This document shows, in pieces, positions 43,111-52,110 of a DNA stretch of 64,000 bases. Under the pieces are notes generated by a model that was not told where the DNA came from, did not search any database, and worked only from the letters and a program-made list of their open reading frames with translations. Origin of the DNA: JBPYCR01 sp051846915 (GTDB lineage: Bacteria; Bacillota; Bacilli; Bacillales; Amphibacillaceae); the NCBI RefSeq assembly GCF_051846915.1, contig NZ_JBPYCR010000015.1, positions 12,751 through 76,750 on the forward strand, read 5' to 3'. Position 1 is the stretch's first letter. Each line of letters opens with the position of its first letter. Position numbers and translations under genes: made by a program.

Positions 43111-43626
43111 ATGTCAAATAACGAATTAAATTCTAGAGTTGAAGGCGACAAAGTGCTAGTACTGGAACGTGTTTTCGATGCACCGTGCGATCTCGTTTTC
43201 AATATGTTTAAAGAGCCTGAACATCTAAAAGTTTGGTGGGGACCTATTGGATGGGAACTCCCGGTTTGTCATATTGATTTCCGACCGGGTGGTATGTGGC
43301 ATTTCTGTATGAAATGTACTGATCGGGATCAAGGGGAATATTACGGTATGGAGTCTTGGGGAAAAGTCATATACAACGATATTATTGAGCCAGAGACGAT
43401 TATTTACACTGATTATTTTACGGATGCAGATGGAAATATTGACGAGACTATGCCAGCCGCTGAAATTACGTTGAAATTCATCGATCTGGGCGATCAGACA
43501 AAACTAGTTAATCGTGCTGAATATGTCTCTGCGGAAGAACTCAAAAAGGTTATGGACATGGGTATGCTACAAGGCATTTCCGAAACTTGGAACCGTCTGG
43601 AAGAGCAATTGAAGCAGCTCAAGTAG
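43111..43626 (+). CDS. SRPBCC (AHSA1-like) protein
   Basis: A 171-residue protein of the START/AHSA1 fold. The landmarks are RVFDAPCDLVFNMFKEPEHL and KVWWGPIGWELPV (residues about 20-50), then GGMWHFCMKC. These proteins bind hydrophobic ligands in a deep cavity; the one here is unknown. The ATG follows GGAGGAG. It lies between the ArsR and VOC genes and probably belongs to the same operon, although 130 bases separate it from arsR. Confidence 0.88.
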   Translation: MSNNELNSRVEGDKVLVLERVFDAPCDLVFNMFKEPEHLKVWWGPIGWELPVCHIDFRPGGMWHFCMKCTDRDQGEYYGMESWGKVIYNDIIEPETIIYTDYFTDADGNIDETMPAAEITLKFIDLGDQTKLVNRAEYVSAEELKKVMDMGMLQGISETWNRLEEQLKQLK

Positions 43627-43659
43627 GATATTATTCATAGCTTAAAGGAGGAAATACCA

Positions 43660-44571
43660 ATGGTGAAACAAAAAATTATGCCGCATTTATGGTTTGATCA
43701 AGAAGCAAAAGAGGCTGCACAATTTTATACAACTATTTTTCCGGATTCAAAAGTCACCAATTTCGCAACTGTTCAAGACACACCATCTGGAGATAGCGAT
43801 ATCGTTACGTTTAATCTTGCGGGATATTCATTCATGGCTATAAATGGAGGGCCACATTTTCAATTTAATCCTTCAATTTCTTTTTTTGTCAATTTTGATC
43901 CTTCAAGAGATGAGAACGCGCGAGAAAAATTAGATCAACTCTGGGAAAGGCTGTCGCAGGGCGGTACAGCCCTTATGCCCCTTCAAGAATATCCGTTCAG
44001 TAAACGCTACGGATGGATACAGGATAAGTATGGTCTGACATGGCAGCTGATTCTCACAAACCCAGAAGGTGAGGTACGACCATTTATCGTACCCTCAATG
44101 ATGTATGTTCAAGATATGTGTGGTAAAGCAGAAGAAGCCAGTGACTTTTATCTTTCTGTTTTCAATGATTCAAGTCGAGGTGAAATCGCTCGTTATCCTG
44201 TTGGCATGAAACCGGACAAGGAAGGAACGTTGATGTTTACAGATTTCGCGCTTGAGAAGCAATGGTTTGCCGCTATGGACAGTGCCGGGCCACATGCCTT
44301 CCAGTTTAATGAAGCCATTTCTCTATTAGTTCGATGCGAAAATCAAGAAGAGATTGATTATTACTGGAAAAAGCTATCCTCCGACCCAAATGCTGAACAG
44401 TGTGGCTGGTTGAAAGACCCTTACGGTGTCTCTTGGCAAATCTGGCCAACCGCTATGGGAGAAATGATGGCAAATGGGACGAAAGAACAAATGGACCGAT
44501 TAACAAAGGCATTTCTCCAAATGAAAAAATTTGACATCGAAAAATTAAAAGAAGCATATCAAGGTAAATAA
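43660..44571 (+). CDS. Tandem VOC (PhnB-like) protein
   Basis: A 303-residue protein with two glyoxalase/VOC-type domains of the PhnB/3-demethylubiquinone-methyltransferase-like family. Each half starts with a FYTTIFPDSKVTNF-type pattern (residue about 23 and about 164: DFYLSVFNDSS) and ends with WLKDPYGVSWQI or WIQDKYGLTWQL. Their role is not known. It follows the SRPBCC gene by 33 bases and closes the operon; a terminator follows. Confidence 0.85.
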   Translation: MVKQKIMPHLWFDQEAKEAAQFYTTIFPDSKVTNFATVQDTPSGDSDIVTFNLAGYSFMAINGGPHFQFNPSISFFVNFDPSRDENAREKLDQLWERLSQGGTALMPLQEYPFSKRYGWIQDKYGLTWQLILTNPEGEVRPFIVPSMMYVQDMCGKAEEASDFYLSVFNDSSRGEIARYPVGMKPDKEGTLMFTDFALEKQWFAAMDSAGPHAFQFNEAISLLVRCENQEEIDYYWKKLSSDPNAEQCGWLKDPYGVSWQIWPTAMGEMMANGTKEQMDRLTKAFLQMKKFDIEKLKEAYQGK

Positions 44572-44608
44572 TAATTATGTTGCTCCGTATAAATTAATAA
44601 ATGACATT

Positions 44609-44633
44609 AAAGCTGGTAATCACCAGCTTTTTT
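44609..44633 (+). terminator. Terminator after the ArsR/SRPBCC/VOC operon
   Basis: AAAGCTGGT pairs with ACCAGCTTT, followed by TTT. Confidence 0.85.
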
Positions 44634-44857
44634 GCACGTTAGCGGTCAACAACGTAAGATTTTTTCAGCAATCTGACTCGATAAACCAAGAACGCCCACA
44701 TTTTCTATTCTAGCGAAAAGCCCAAGAAGTGAACATATTTTTAGCACTCTTTCGCCACTCCAAAACTACTCTCCATCCTGCATAATATAGAACTAATCTT
44801 ATTTAGGACAAGCGCTTGATTACTATTCATACAATTTTTCTTAAAATTTTTTTACAA
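44634..44857. other. Intergenic stretch before the MerR regulator
   Basis: No gene, repeat or RNA seen. Confidence 0.5.
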
Positions 44858-44888
44858 TTGACTCTAACGTAACGTTATACTTTATAGT
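44858..44888 (+). promoter_or_regulatory. MerR-type promoter with 19-base spacer and dyad
   Basis: TTGACT (44858-44863) and TATAGT (44883-44888) are 19 bases apart. Between them TAACGT-A-ACGTTA (44865-44877) is a perfect inverted repeat. The long spacer and internal dyad are hallmarks of MerR-activated promoters and imply autoregulation. Confidence 0.75.
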
Positions 44889-44911
44889 AATAAATGAGGG
44901 AGGTCAGCATG

Positions 44912-45664
44912 ATGAAATTGAAAATAAAGGAAGTTGCCGATTTAGTCGGCATTAGTGTGCGCACACTACATCATTACGATGAAATTGGTTTACTGAAACC
45001 GGAAGAAATAACTGAATCTGGTTATCGACTATATTCTGATAAAAATCTTGAAACATTACAACAAGTAATGTTTTTCAAGGAACTTGACTTCCCGCTTAAA
45101 GAAATAAAGGAAATTATCAATAATCCGACATTTGATCGCCACGAGGCACTCCAGATACATCGAAAAATGCTACTTAAGAAACGCAGGCGTATCGACAAAA
45201 TGATCCGAACAATTGATAAAACAACACAAAATATAAAAGGAGATATTCCAATGTCTAATAAAGAGAAATTCGAAGGCTTTGACTTCAGTCACAACCCATA
45301 TGAAAAAGAAGCTCGTGAGCGTTGGGGCGATGACACAATCGATAAATCTAATGCTAAACTTGTTAATATGTCTAAGACTGAACAAACACTAATGAGTGAT
45401 AAGGTGAAGGAGATCTTTCAAAAATTAGCAGACCTTAGAGAAACTTCACCAAGTGCTAATAAGGTTCAAAACGTTATTAAAGAATGGTATGACTTTTTGA
45501 ATAGCAACACAGGTCATCATTACTCCTTGGACGCATTCAAAGGTTTGGGCGAAATGTATGTAGATGACGAGCGTTTCACGAAGAACATTGACCAATTTGG
45601 TAATGGCTTGGCAAGGTTCATGCGTGATGCCATGGGCGTCTATGCAGAAAAAAATAAAAAATAA
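44912..45664 (+). CDS. MerR/TipA-like transcriptional activator
   Basis: A 250-residue regulator: MerR DNA-binding domain at the N-terminus (IKEVADLVGISVRTLHHYDEIGLLKPEE), a long helix (about 75-110), then a TipAS antibiotic-recognition domain (about 130-245) with HHYSLDAFKGLGEMYVDDERF. The arrangement matches B. subtilis Mta, which senses drugs and activates multidrug efflux. Candidate starts at 44909 and 44912 are both ATG; the spacing from GGAGGT favours 44912. No efflux pump is next to it, so its targets must be elsewhere. Confidence 0.9.
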   Translation: MKLKIKEVADLVGISVRTLHHYDEIGLLKPEEITESGYRLYSDKNLETLQQVMFFKELDFPLKEIKEIINNPTFDRHEALQIHRKMLLKKRRRIDKMIRTIDKTTQNIKGDIPMSNKEKFEGFDFSHNPYEKEARERWGDDTIDKSNAKLVNMSKTEQTLMSDKVKEIFQKLADLRETSPSANKVQNVIKEWYDFLNSNTGHHYSLDAFKGLGEMYVDDERFTKNIDQFGNGLARFMRDAMGVYAEKNKK

Positions 45665-45723
45665 TATTAAAATAAAGGCGATGGAGCCATGCTATAAACC
45701 TATTGAGCTTGCATCTCGAAATA

Positions 45724-45746
45724 GAGAGTGCTTTTTGAGCACTCTC
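45724..45746. terminator. Possible terminator (hairpin) after the MerR gene
   Basis: GAGAGTGC pairs perfectly with GCACTCTC around TTTTTGA; no T-tract follows on the plus strand, so function is uncertain. Confidence 0.4.
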
Positions 45747-45800
45747 AAATAGTATATTAATTTATGGTCCCCCCTATAACTGAACCCGTTATAATAATTG

Positions 45801-45829
45801 TGAAACTTTTTTTGTTTAGCTTTCGTCTA
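45801..45829 (+). promoter_or_regulatory. ECF sigma-type promoter upstream of sigma-1
   Basis: TGAAAC (45801-45806) and CGTCTA (45824-45829), 17 bases apart, match the Bacillus ECF consensus (TGAAAC / CGTC). It suggests that the sigma factor below activates itself. Confidence 0.75.
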
Positions 45830-45864
45830 AAGGTCAAATAACAAATCTGAAATGAGGAAAAGTC

Positions 45865-46389
45865 ATGGAAGAGGGGAAGAAAGAAGATATTCTGGAAAAA
45901 ATTATGATTGAACATGGAAGTGACTTGGTTAGATTGGCGTTTAGTTACGTGAAGGATAAAGAAACGGCAAAGGATATGGTTCAGAACACTTTCATCAAAT
46001 GCTATGAGAACTTAGGTGATTTTCGTTTTGAATCATCAATAAAAACATGGTTATACAGAATAACTATTAATCAGTGCAAAGATTATTTAAGAAGTTGGCA
46101 CTATCGCAAGGTTCAAGCTAAAAGTTTTTTGGAAAGTACAATTACTTCCTTTTTGCCCTCAGTAGAAGATAAGGTAATTACAAATACAGAACAAGAAGAG
46201 ATGAAAGGATTTATATTTTCTTTACCTGATAATTATCGTGAAGTTATCTTTTTGTATTACTATAAATCTTTATCCATAGATGAAATAGCCGGAGTTACAG
46301 ACTTAAATACCAATACAGTTAAAACAAGACTAAGAAGAGCAAAACAGCGGTTAAAAGTTTTAATTGAGGAGGCAAATGTTTATGGATAA
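45865..46389 (+). CDS. ECF-type RNA polymerase sigma factor (sigma-1)
   Basis: A 174-residue ECF sigma factor with sigma2 (LVRLAFSYVKDKETAKDMVQNTFIKCY ... IKTWLYRITINQCKDYLRS, residues 21-75) and sigma4 (LPDNYREVIFLYYY ... IDEIAGVTDLNTNTVKTRLRRAKQRLK). It resembles SigV/SigM of B. subtilis and is a paralogue of the factor at 54797. The next gene, read from an overlapping start, looks like its anti-sigma. The factor's likely role is envelope stress, because LCP proteins accompany it. Confidence 0.93.
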   Translation: MEEGKKEDILEKIMIEHGSDLVRLAFSYVKDKETAKDMVQNTFIKCYENLGDFRFESSIKTWLYRITINQCKDYLRSWHYRKVQAKSFLESTITSFLPSVEDKVITNTEQEEMKGFIFSLPDNYREVIFLYYYKSLSIDEIAGVTDLNTNTVKTRLRRAKQRLKVLIEEANVYG

Positions 46390-47239
46390 TAATTTTAATA
46401 GAGAAGATTTGCATTTCACTGAAGAAGATAGGAAAGAAACCTTACATAAAATTAAGGAAAGAAATCATAAAAAAAGAGAAAATAGAACAACTCTATTCAA
46501 CTTTGGCAAACGTTATATTCCTTCTGCATTAGGTTCTGTGATCGCAGTAATTATAGTAGCCGTTGTTCTTTTACCAAATATAAACTTCGGTAACGAAATG
46601 GTATGGGAAGACACGGATAAACAACAAGTAGCCCAACAAGAGAAATCATCTTTTTCCATTTTAGTAACGGGTATAGATTCAGTTGATGAATATAACCGTA
46701 GCAATATTAACATCGTACTTACTTATAATAGCAGTGACAACAGTATGAATATTGTGTCCATTCCCCGTGATACGTATGTAGAAATTTTTGATTCTGAAGG
46801 GGAAATGATAGGGCGAGATAAGTTAATGCATGCTTCTGCTGTTAATCCCAAACCGCAAACTGCTAAAACAACAGTGGCCAACCTTTTTGATATTCCTATT
46901 GAATACTACGCAATTATTTCTGAAGAAAATATATATGAAAAGTTAGAAGTTACGAAAGAAGATGCAAGGTACAATAGATTGACTAATAAAATTGTCGACT
47001 TAATTGAAGCAGAATTGTCTGCAACAGAAATTAAAGACCTTTTAGAAGAAAGTAAAACCAACCTGTCAAAAAATATGTCTAATCAAATAGGAAAGGTTAA
47101 TCCTGATTCTATTCAAGTAATCGATTTAGGCAAAGAGGCAGAAGAGAAATTTATTAATGGTGTATATTATGTAGATATTAATGAGGAATTGTTGGGAAAT
47201 ACTTCGACGACTTTAAGGACGCACTTAAGTAAACATTAA
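46382..47239 (+). CDS. LCP-like membrane protein, probable anti-sigma factor
   Basis: A 285-residue protein: cytosolic N-terminus rich in Glu/Lys (about 1-44), a transmembrane helix (about 45-65) and an extracellular part resembling the first half of LytR-CpsA-Psr (LCP) domains, with ILVTGID, NIVLTYNSSDNSMNIVSIPRDT and DKLMHAS. The later catalytic LCP half is not recognisable. Sharing an overlap with the sigma stop (ATG 46382, stop 46389) and carrying one membrane helix, it fits an anti-sigma factor whose sensor is a modified LCP domain. The function is inference. Confidence 0.72.
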   Translation: MDNNFNREDLHFTEEDRKETLHKIKERNHKKRENRTTLFNFGKRYIPSALGSVIAVIIVAVVLLPNINFGNEMVWEDTDKQQVAQQEKSSFSILVTGIDSVDEYNRSNINIVLTYNSSDNSMNIVSIPRDTYVEIFDSEGEMIGRDKLMHASAVNPKPQTAKTTVANLFDIPIEYYAIISEENIYEKLEVTKEDARYNRLTNKIVDLIEAELSATEIKDLLEESKTNLSKNMSNQIGKVNPDSIQVIDLGKEAEEKFINGVYYVDINEELLGNTSTTLRTHLSKH

Positions 47240-47372
47240 TTGAAGCTGTCAGGACGAATAGAGAATGGTTTAAAGATTATTTTTTTATATTAAGGCAAAC
47301 GATGCAAACCTTTTTACGCAGAGTATTCGGTTAACGGAACAAAGTAAAGGTTGCTATCGAAATGAGGTTTAG

Positions 47373-48398
47373 ATGATGAGTGAGTTAAGATCTCCAAAGA
47401 GAAGAACACAAAAAACAAAAAAATGGGTGAAATGGGCGCTTGGAATTCTTGTTTTTCTGTTTATCGCTGTGATGGCAGGAGGCGCCTACGTCTTTTATCA
47501 AGCATATGAAGCGGCTCAAGAATCTTATTCCGATTTGGAACGTGAGGATGGGAAATCTGATTTGAGAGAAGAAGCGGTCACCACGGGAGAGGATCCAATA
47601 ACAATTTTATTAATCGGTGTTGAGGGGTATTCGTCCGGCGGTGAAAATGAACGTGCGGATACACAGATTGTTATCACGCTCAACCCGAATACGAACCAAT
47701 TAACGATGACCAGTATACCGCGTGATACAAGAGTATATATGGAAAAAGTTCCAGAATCAATAAGAGCCGGTTATCACAAAATAAACGCAGCGTACACATA
47801 CGGTTCAATGCTGGAAGATTACACGGGAAATAAGTTAACAGTGGAAACGGTTGAGAATCTGTTGAATATCCCGGTTGATGAATATGTAACGGTGAATTTC
47901 AACGGGTTTCGCGATATTGTGAATGTGCTTGGCGGTGTGACAGTAGACGTGAAGAAGCCGTTCTGGGAAAAGGACTTTTTCAATAATGATAAACGTATTT
48001 ATTTTGAAGAAGGAGAACAGCATTTAAGCGGAGAAGAATCCTTGGCATTTGTAAGAATGCGGAAGCGGAAGGTCAACAATGTGTATGCCCGTGATGAAAG
48101 GCAACGGCAATTCATTAGGGCTGCTATTCGAGAGATGGCTTCAGCGGGAACTATTTTTAAAGCGAATAAGATTTCAGACATACTTGGGGAAAACGTAGAA
48201 ACAAGCTTGACAGCCTCGGAAGTGTATTCATTACAGAAAGTATATTCCTCGATTGAATCCGACTCGATCCGAACGTTAAAGGTAGATGGAGCGAATCAAT
48301 ATATCGATGGTATATCTTATTTCATTCCTGCAGAAGGTGCGCTTGATGAAGTCTCAAGTAAGTTACAGAAGGCTCTTGATATGCCAGTGAAACATTAG
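47373..48398 (+). CDS. LytR-CpsA-Psr (LCP) cell-wall polymer ligase
   Basis: A 341-residue membrane protein with a cytosolic basic N-terminus, a transmembrane helix (about 20-45) and a full LCP domain: ITILLIGVEGY, ADTQIVITLNPNTNQLTMTSIPRDTRVYM, HKINAAYTYG and VNFNGFRDIVNVLGGV, with LAFVRMRKRKVNNVYARDERQRQFI. LCP enzymes attach teichoic acids and other polymers to peptidoglycan. It is 130 bases downstream of the sigma/anti-sigma pair and is probably one of their targets. TagT/TagU-type assignment is not resolved. Confidence 0.92.
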   Translation: MMSELRSPKRRTQKTKKWVKWALGILVFLFIAVMAGGAYVFYQAYEAAQESYSDLEREDGKSDLREEAVTTGEDPITILLIGVEGYSSGGENERADTQIVITLNPNTNQLTMTSIPRDTRVYMEKVPESIRAGYHKINAAYTYGSMLEDYTGNKLTVETVENLLNIPVDEYVTVNFNGFRDIVNVLGGVTVDVKKPFWEKDFFNNDKRIYFEEGEQHLSGEESLAFVRMRKRKVNNVYARDERQRQFIRAAIREMASAGTIFKANKISDILGENVETSLTASEVYSLQKVYSSIESDSIRTLKVDGANQYIDGISYFIPAEGALDEVSSKLQKALDMPVKH

Positions 48399-48590
48399 AA
48401 TCGGTAGCCATCGAATGAAAAATTAAGGAATAAGTAATAAAAAGATGCGCAAGAGTTGGGAAATTCAACGCTTGTCGCCATTGGATAAACCGATAGCGGG
48501 ATTAGTTTTGTGTGAAAGCAAGCTTACACCTGAACTAAGTGGTATAATTGTTACAAATAAGCGACAATTTGTCAGAAACGAAAGGGGTGA

Positions 48591-49079
48591 GTGTATATTT
48601 TTACGACGCTACTTATCATTCATATTGTTGTAGGGAGTATTTGTTTATTGGCAGGGGCAATGGCTGCTACAGTAAAGAAAAAGAAAGGCTATCATACACT
48701 CAATGGAGAAATATATCATGCTGGGTATGTTGTAATTTTTATAACCTCTATTTTAATGGCGATCTTGAACTGGTCAGAAAGCGCATATCTTTTCTATATT
48801 GCCATTTTTTCTTATAGTTTAGCTTTATTTGGCTACCTAGCTAGAAAGTTGCTTTGGCAAAATTGGTTGGCAATGCATATAGGGGGGATGTTAGGCTCTT
48901 ATATTGGGATTATTACAGCTGTTTTGGTTGTGAATGGTTCACAGATCCCATTAGTAAACGAAATTCCTGTTTTATGGTTATGGTTTATACCTACAATTAT
49001 TGGAACGCCCATCATTTTTATCGTAGGTAGGCGGTATAGCAGCCCTGATCAAACAAAAGTAAAAGAAGTCGTAAAATGA
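48591..49079 (+). CDS. Multi-span membrane protein, DUF2306-like
   Basis: A 162-residue membrane protein with five hydrophobic helices (about 2-22, 46-60, 64-82, 90-110 and 126-146) and conserved His residues (HIVVG, YHTLNGEIYHAGY). This layout resembles the DUF2306 family, possibly heme- or quinone-associated, without known function. The start is GTG after AAAGGGGTGA. It ends just before the terminator of abrB and is the last gene of the accessory block. Confidence 0.65.
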   Translation: MYIFTTLLIIHIVVGSICLLAGAMAATVKKKKGYHTLNGEIYHAGYVVIFITSILMAILNWSESAYLFYIAIFSYSLALFGYLARKLLWQNWLAMHIGGMLGSYIGIITAVLVVNGSQIPLVNEIPVLWLWFIPTIIGTPIIFIVGRRYSSPDQTKVKEVVK

Positions 49080-49162
49080 AAGAACGCGTTACAAGATACC
49101 ATCTATTTCAATTGCTTAAATCGGAATATGTTACCCATACAAGTACCATTTCCCACTTTTCA

Positions 49163-49199
49163 TAAAAAACAGGAGCCACAAAAATTGCGGCCCCTGTTT
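49163..49199 (-). terminator. Terminator of abrB
   Basis: AACAGG and CCTGTT pair as part of a longer stem (AACAGGAGCCACAA / TTGCGGCCCCTGTT); the T-tract is on the minus strand. Confidence 0.8.
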
Positions 49200-49219
49200 G
49201 CTGAAAAAGGTTTAACTGC

Positions 49220-49504
49220 TTACTTTTCTATATCGAAATTGGATTTAATTTCCTTAATTAAAGCTTCTGCACCTTCACGACTTAATATGACCTTTCCGTT
49301 CGCTAAGGAAAGGTTGTCGTTCGAACTTTCCCCGGTAATTTGACAAGTCATACTTGCTGTGTATTTTTTGAAAATCACCTTGTCATCTTCTACATAGATT
49401 TCCATTGCATCTTTCTCTTCAATACCAAGTGATCTTCTTAATTCAATAGGAATGACTACTCTGCCAAGCTCATCCACTCTTCTTACAATACCAGTAGACT
49501 TCAT
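49220..49504 (-). CDS. abrB: Transition-state regulator AbrB
   Basis: A 94-residue SpoVT/AbrB-type DNA-binding protein, repressor of biofilm, competence and stationary-phase genes. The N-terminus STGIVRRVDELGRVVIPIEL is nearly identical to B. subtilis AbrB, with the C-terminal ASMTCQITGESSNDNLSLAN. Six upstream codons are open, but MKSTG at 49504 follows AAGGAGA. It is transcribed leftward, as in Bacillus, between rsmI and metG. Confidence 0.97.
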   Translation of the reverse strand: MKSTGIVRRVDELGRVVIPIELRRSLGIEEKDAMEIYVEDDKVIFKKYTASMTCQITGESSNDNLSLANGKVILSREGAEALIKEIKSNFDIEK

Positions 49505-50146
49505 TATCGTATTCTCCTTCAAGTTAAATTCGAAAAACTGTTTATTTCAATTGTTGAAATTATCAGTCTTTAAAATTCGTAGTATAAATTGTTTAGAAAC
49601 CTTAGCTATTCGCTAAGCCTTGATGTTAAAAGCCGTAAACCCGCTTACGGCATACATGATGTGCTGGTACTGGCGTCGCCATAGAATAGGGGAATTTTAG
49701 CCAGGGTAGAATAATAACTCTTTGTACATTTCCCAATTTGCCAAAAATACCCTTGTAAAATTTCGACAATTTAATATAAATTAGTGTAACAAGCTATTAG
49801 CGTAGTGTCAATAGTAAAATAACGTATTAAAGCACTAAAATAATGACATAAATAACAAAAAGAGCGCATTAATTGACCATCAATGAAATTATGTTCGTTA
49901 ATCAAATAATTAAAATGACAATTGTTTTATAAATGAGTAGAAAATCAGGAATAATGTTAATGATCGCAAGGTTGCAGTATGATGTTGGAAATGTCACAAA
50001 AAAATCGCTACAATAGTATTAGTTTGAATAAAGATTTCTAATAGAATAAGATATAAAAATTTTAAAGTGTGTAAAAGCAACGAAGGGTTCCGCATAAAAC
50101 TTGGCATAAGCCAACATTTCCAAATACAGAAAGAGGAGATTTACCG
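49505..50146. promoter_or_regulatory. abrB-metG intergenic region with possible Spo0A box
   Basis: No gene is seen in this 640-base stretch. TTCGACA at 49762-49768 (TGTCGAA on the other strand) is the Spo0A-box core, 258 bases from abrB, too far for a usual promoter repression site. A palindrome lies at 49630-49650 (GCCGTAA / TTACGGC). Repeat C copy 3 is near 50077-50126. Confidence 0.4.
50077..50126 (+). repeat. Short hairpin repeat C, copy 3
   Basis: GCAACGAAGGGTTCCGCATA and the following AAACTTGGCATAAGCCAA match copies 1 and 2 with several changes. It precedes metG. Confidence 0.5.
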
Positions 50147-52096
50147 ATGCCACAAGAAGAAAAAACATTTTACATAACGACGCCGATTTATTATCCAAGT
50201 GGGAATTTGCATATTGGTCATGCGTATTCAACTGTTGCAGGGGATGCGACTGCCCGTTACAAACGGATGCGCGGATATGATGTCATGTATTTGACCGGGA
50301 CGGACGAGCATGGTCAGAAAATCCAGAAAGCTGCTGAAAAGGAAGGAATGACCCCACAAGCATACGTTGATAAAATTGTTGGCGGCATTGAGGAGCTATG
50401 GAAAAAGCTTAAAATTACAAATGATGATTTTATCCGTACGACAGAGGACCGTCATAAGGAAATCGTTCAAAAAATATTTGACCAACTTTTGGAACAAGGT
50501 GATATTTACCTTGATGAATATGAGGGTTGGTATTGTACATCATGTGAAGCTTTTTTTACAGAGCGCCAATTGGACGAGGGTCATTGTCCCGACTGTGGTA
50601 AAATTGTCGAGCAAGTAAAGGAAGAATCCTATTTTTTCAAAATGAGCAAGTATGCTGATCGGCTTGTGCAATATTATGAAGATAACACTGGGTTCATCCA
50701 GCCGGAAAGTCGTAAAAATGAAATGCTCAACAACTTTATTAAGCCGGGACTGGAAGATTTAGCTGTCTCCAGAACAACGTTTGATTGGGGGATAAAGGTA
50801 CCCGGGAATCCGAAGCACGTTATTTATGTATGGATTGATGCATTGACAAATTATATAACTGCTTTAGGCTACGGAACTGACGATGAATCCAAATATAAAA
50901 AATATTGGCCGGCGGATGTTCACTTAATGAGTAAGGAGATTGTCCGTTTTCATACGATTTATTGGCCAATCATGCTAATGGCACTTGATTTGCCGTTACC
51001 GAAAAAAGTATTTGCTCATGGCTGGATTTTAATGAAAGACGGAAAAATGTCCAAATCGAAAGGAAATGTCGTTGATCCGGTCAAATTGACAGATCGTTAC
51101 GGCCTTGACGCACTACGTTATTATTTATTGCGTGAAGTTCCGTTTGGTTCTGATGGCGTGTTTACTCCGGAAGGTTTTGTCGAACGGACGAACTATGATC
51201 TCGCAAATGATTTGGGGAATTTGTTGAATCGTACTGTCGCGATGATTAAGAAGTATTTTGATGGTAATATACCAGCATACAAGGCTTCAGAAACGAAAGA
51301 AGACGAAGCGCTTGAGGCATTTGCTAAAGAAACGATTAAAAAAGTGGAAGAAGCAATGGAGAACATGGAGTTTTCCGTCGCTTTAGCTTCTTTATGGCAA
51401 TATATAAGCCGCTCAAACAAATACATCGATGAAACACAGCCTTGGATTTTAGCAAAAGATGAGCACAAGAAAGAACGACTAGGTAATGTAATGGCTCACC
51501 TTGCAGAATCGTTGCGTATATCGGCGGTTATGCTACAGCCATTTTTAACAGAGGCACCTGCACAAATATTTAAACAGTTAGGTATAACTGAAAAAGCATT
51601 ACAAACGTGGGATAGTGTTTATGAACAGGGTCAAATCAAAGCAGGAACTGCAACTCAAAAAGGCAACCCAATCTTTCCGCGTCTTGATGTAGAGCAAGAG
51701 GTTCAGGCGATCAAGGAAATGATGCAAGGGCCGAAGCAGGAAGAAAGGCCAGAAGTAAAAGAAACAAAAGAAGAAATTGTTTATGATGATTTTATGAAAC
51801 TTGACTTGCGTGTGGCGGAAGTTATCCATGCAGAGAAAATGAAAAAAGCTGATAAATTGATCAAAATACAGGTCGACCTCGGTTCAGAGAAAAGACAAAT
51901 TATTTCCGGTATTGCAGAATTTTATAGACCGGAAGAACTCATAGGTAAAAAAGTCATCTGTGTTACGAATTTAAAACCAGTGAAGTTGCGCGGTGAATTG
52001 TCGGAAGGAATGATTCTATCCGGAGAAGGCGACAACGGTAAATTAGCGCTAGCCACAGTTGAAAAATCCTTGCCGAATGGATCCACCGTCGAATAA
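50147..52096 (+). CDS. metG: Methionyl-tRNA synthetase
   Basis: Charges tRNA-Met. The 649-residue class I enzyme has HIGHAYS (about residue 22), two Cys pairs for zinc (CTSC and CPDC, about 127-147), KMSKSKG (about 301) and a C-terminal tRNA-binding domain after a linker (EEIVYDDFMKLDLRVAEV, about 540-557). The start ATG follows GAGGAG. No T-box precedes it. In B. subtilis tatD follows directly; here 4 kb of accessory genes intervene. Confidence 0.98.
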   Translation: MPQEEKTFYITTPIYYPSGNLHIGHAYSTVAGDATARYKRMRGYDVMYLTGTDEHGQKIQKAAEKEGMTPQAYVDKIVGGIEELWKKLKITNDDFIRTTEDRHKEIVQKIFDQLLEQGDIYLDEYEGWYCTSCEAFFTERQLDEGHCPDCGKIVEQVKEESYFFKMSKYADRLVQYYEDNTGFIQPESRKNEMLNNFIKPGLEDLAVSRTTFDWGIKVPGNPKHVIYVWIDALTNYITALGYGTDDESKYKKYWPADVHLMSKEIVRFHTIYWPIMLMALDLPLPKKVFAHGWILMKDGKMSKSKGNVVDPVKLTDRYGLDALRYYLLREVPFGSDGVFTPEGFVERTNYDLANDLGNLLNRTVAMIKKYFDGNIPAYKASETKEDEALEAFAKETIKKVEEAMENMEFSVALASLWQYISRSNKYIDETQPWILAKDEHKKERLGNVMAHLAESLRISAVMLQPFLTEAPAQIFKQLGITEKALQTWDSVYEQGQIKAGTATQKGNPIFPRLDVEQEVQAIKEMMQGPKQEERPEVKETKEEIVYDDFMKLDLRVAEVIHAEKMKKADKLIKIQVDLGSEKRQIISGIAEFYRPEELIGKKVICVTNLKPVKLRGELSEGMILSGEGDNGKLALATVEKSLPNGSTVE

Positions 52097-52110
52097 AATA
52101 GAAAAGAAGA

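Noticed and set aside
48445..48633. 62-codon frame before the DUF2306-like gene
   Set aside because: Overlaps the next start and shows no recognisable domain or ribosome binding site.
49762..49768. Spo0A box controlling abrB
   Set aside because: Core motif present but 258 bases from the start codon; a single 7-base match is expected by chance in AT-rich DNA.
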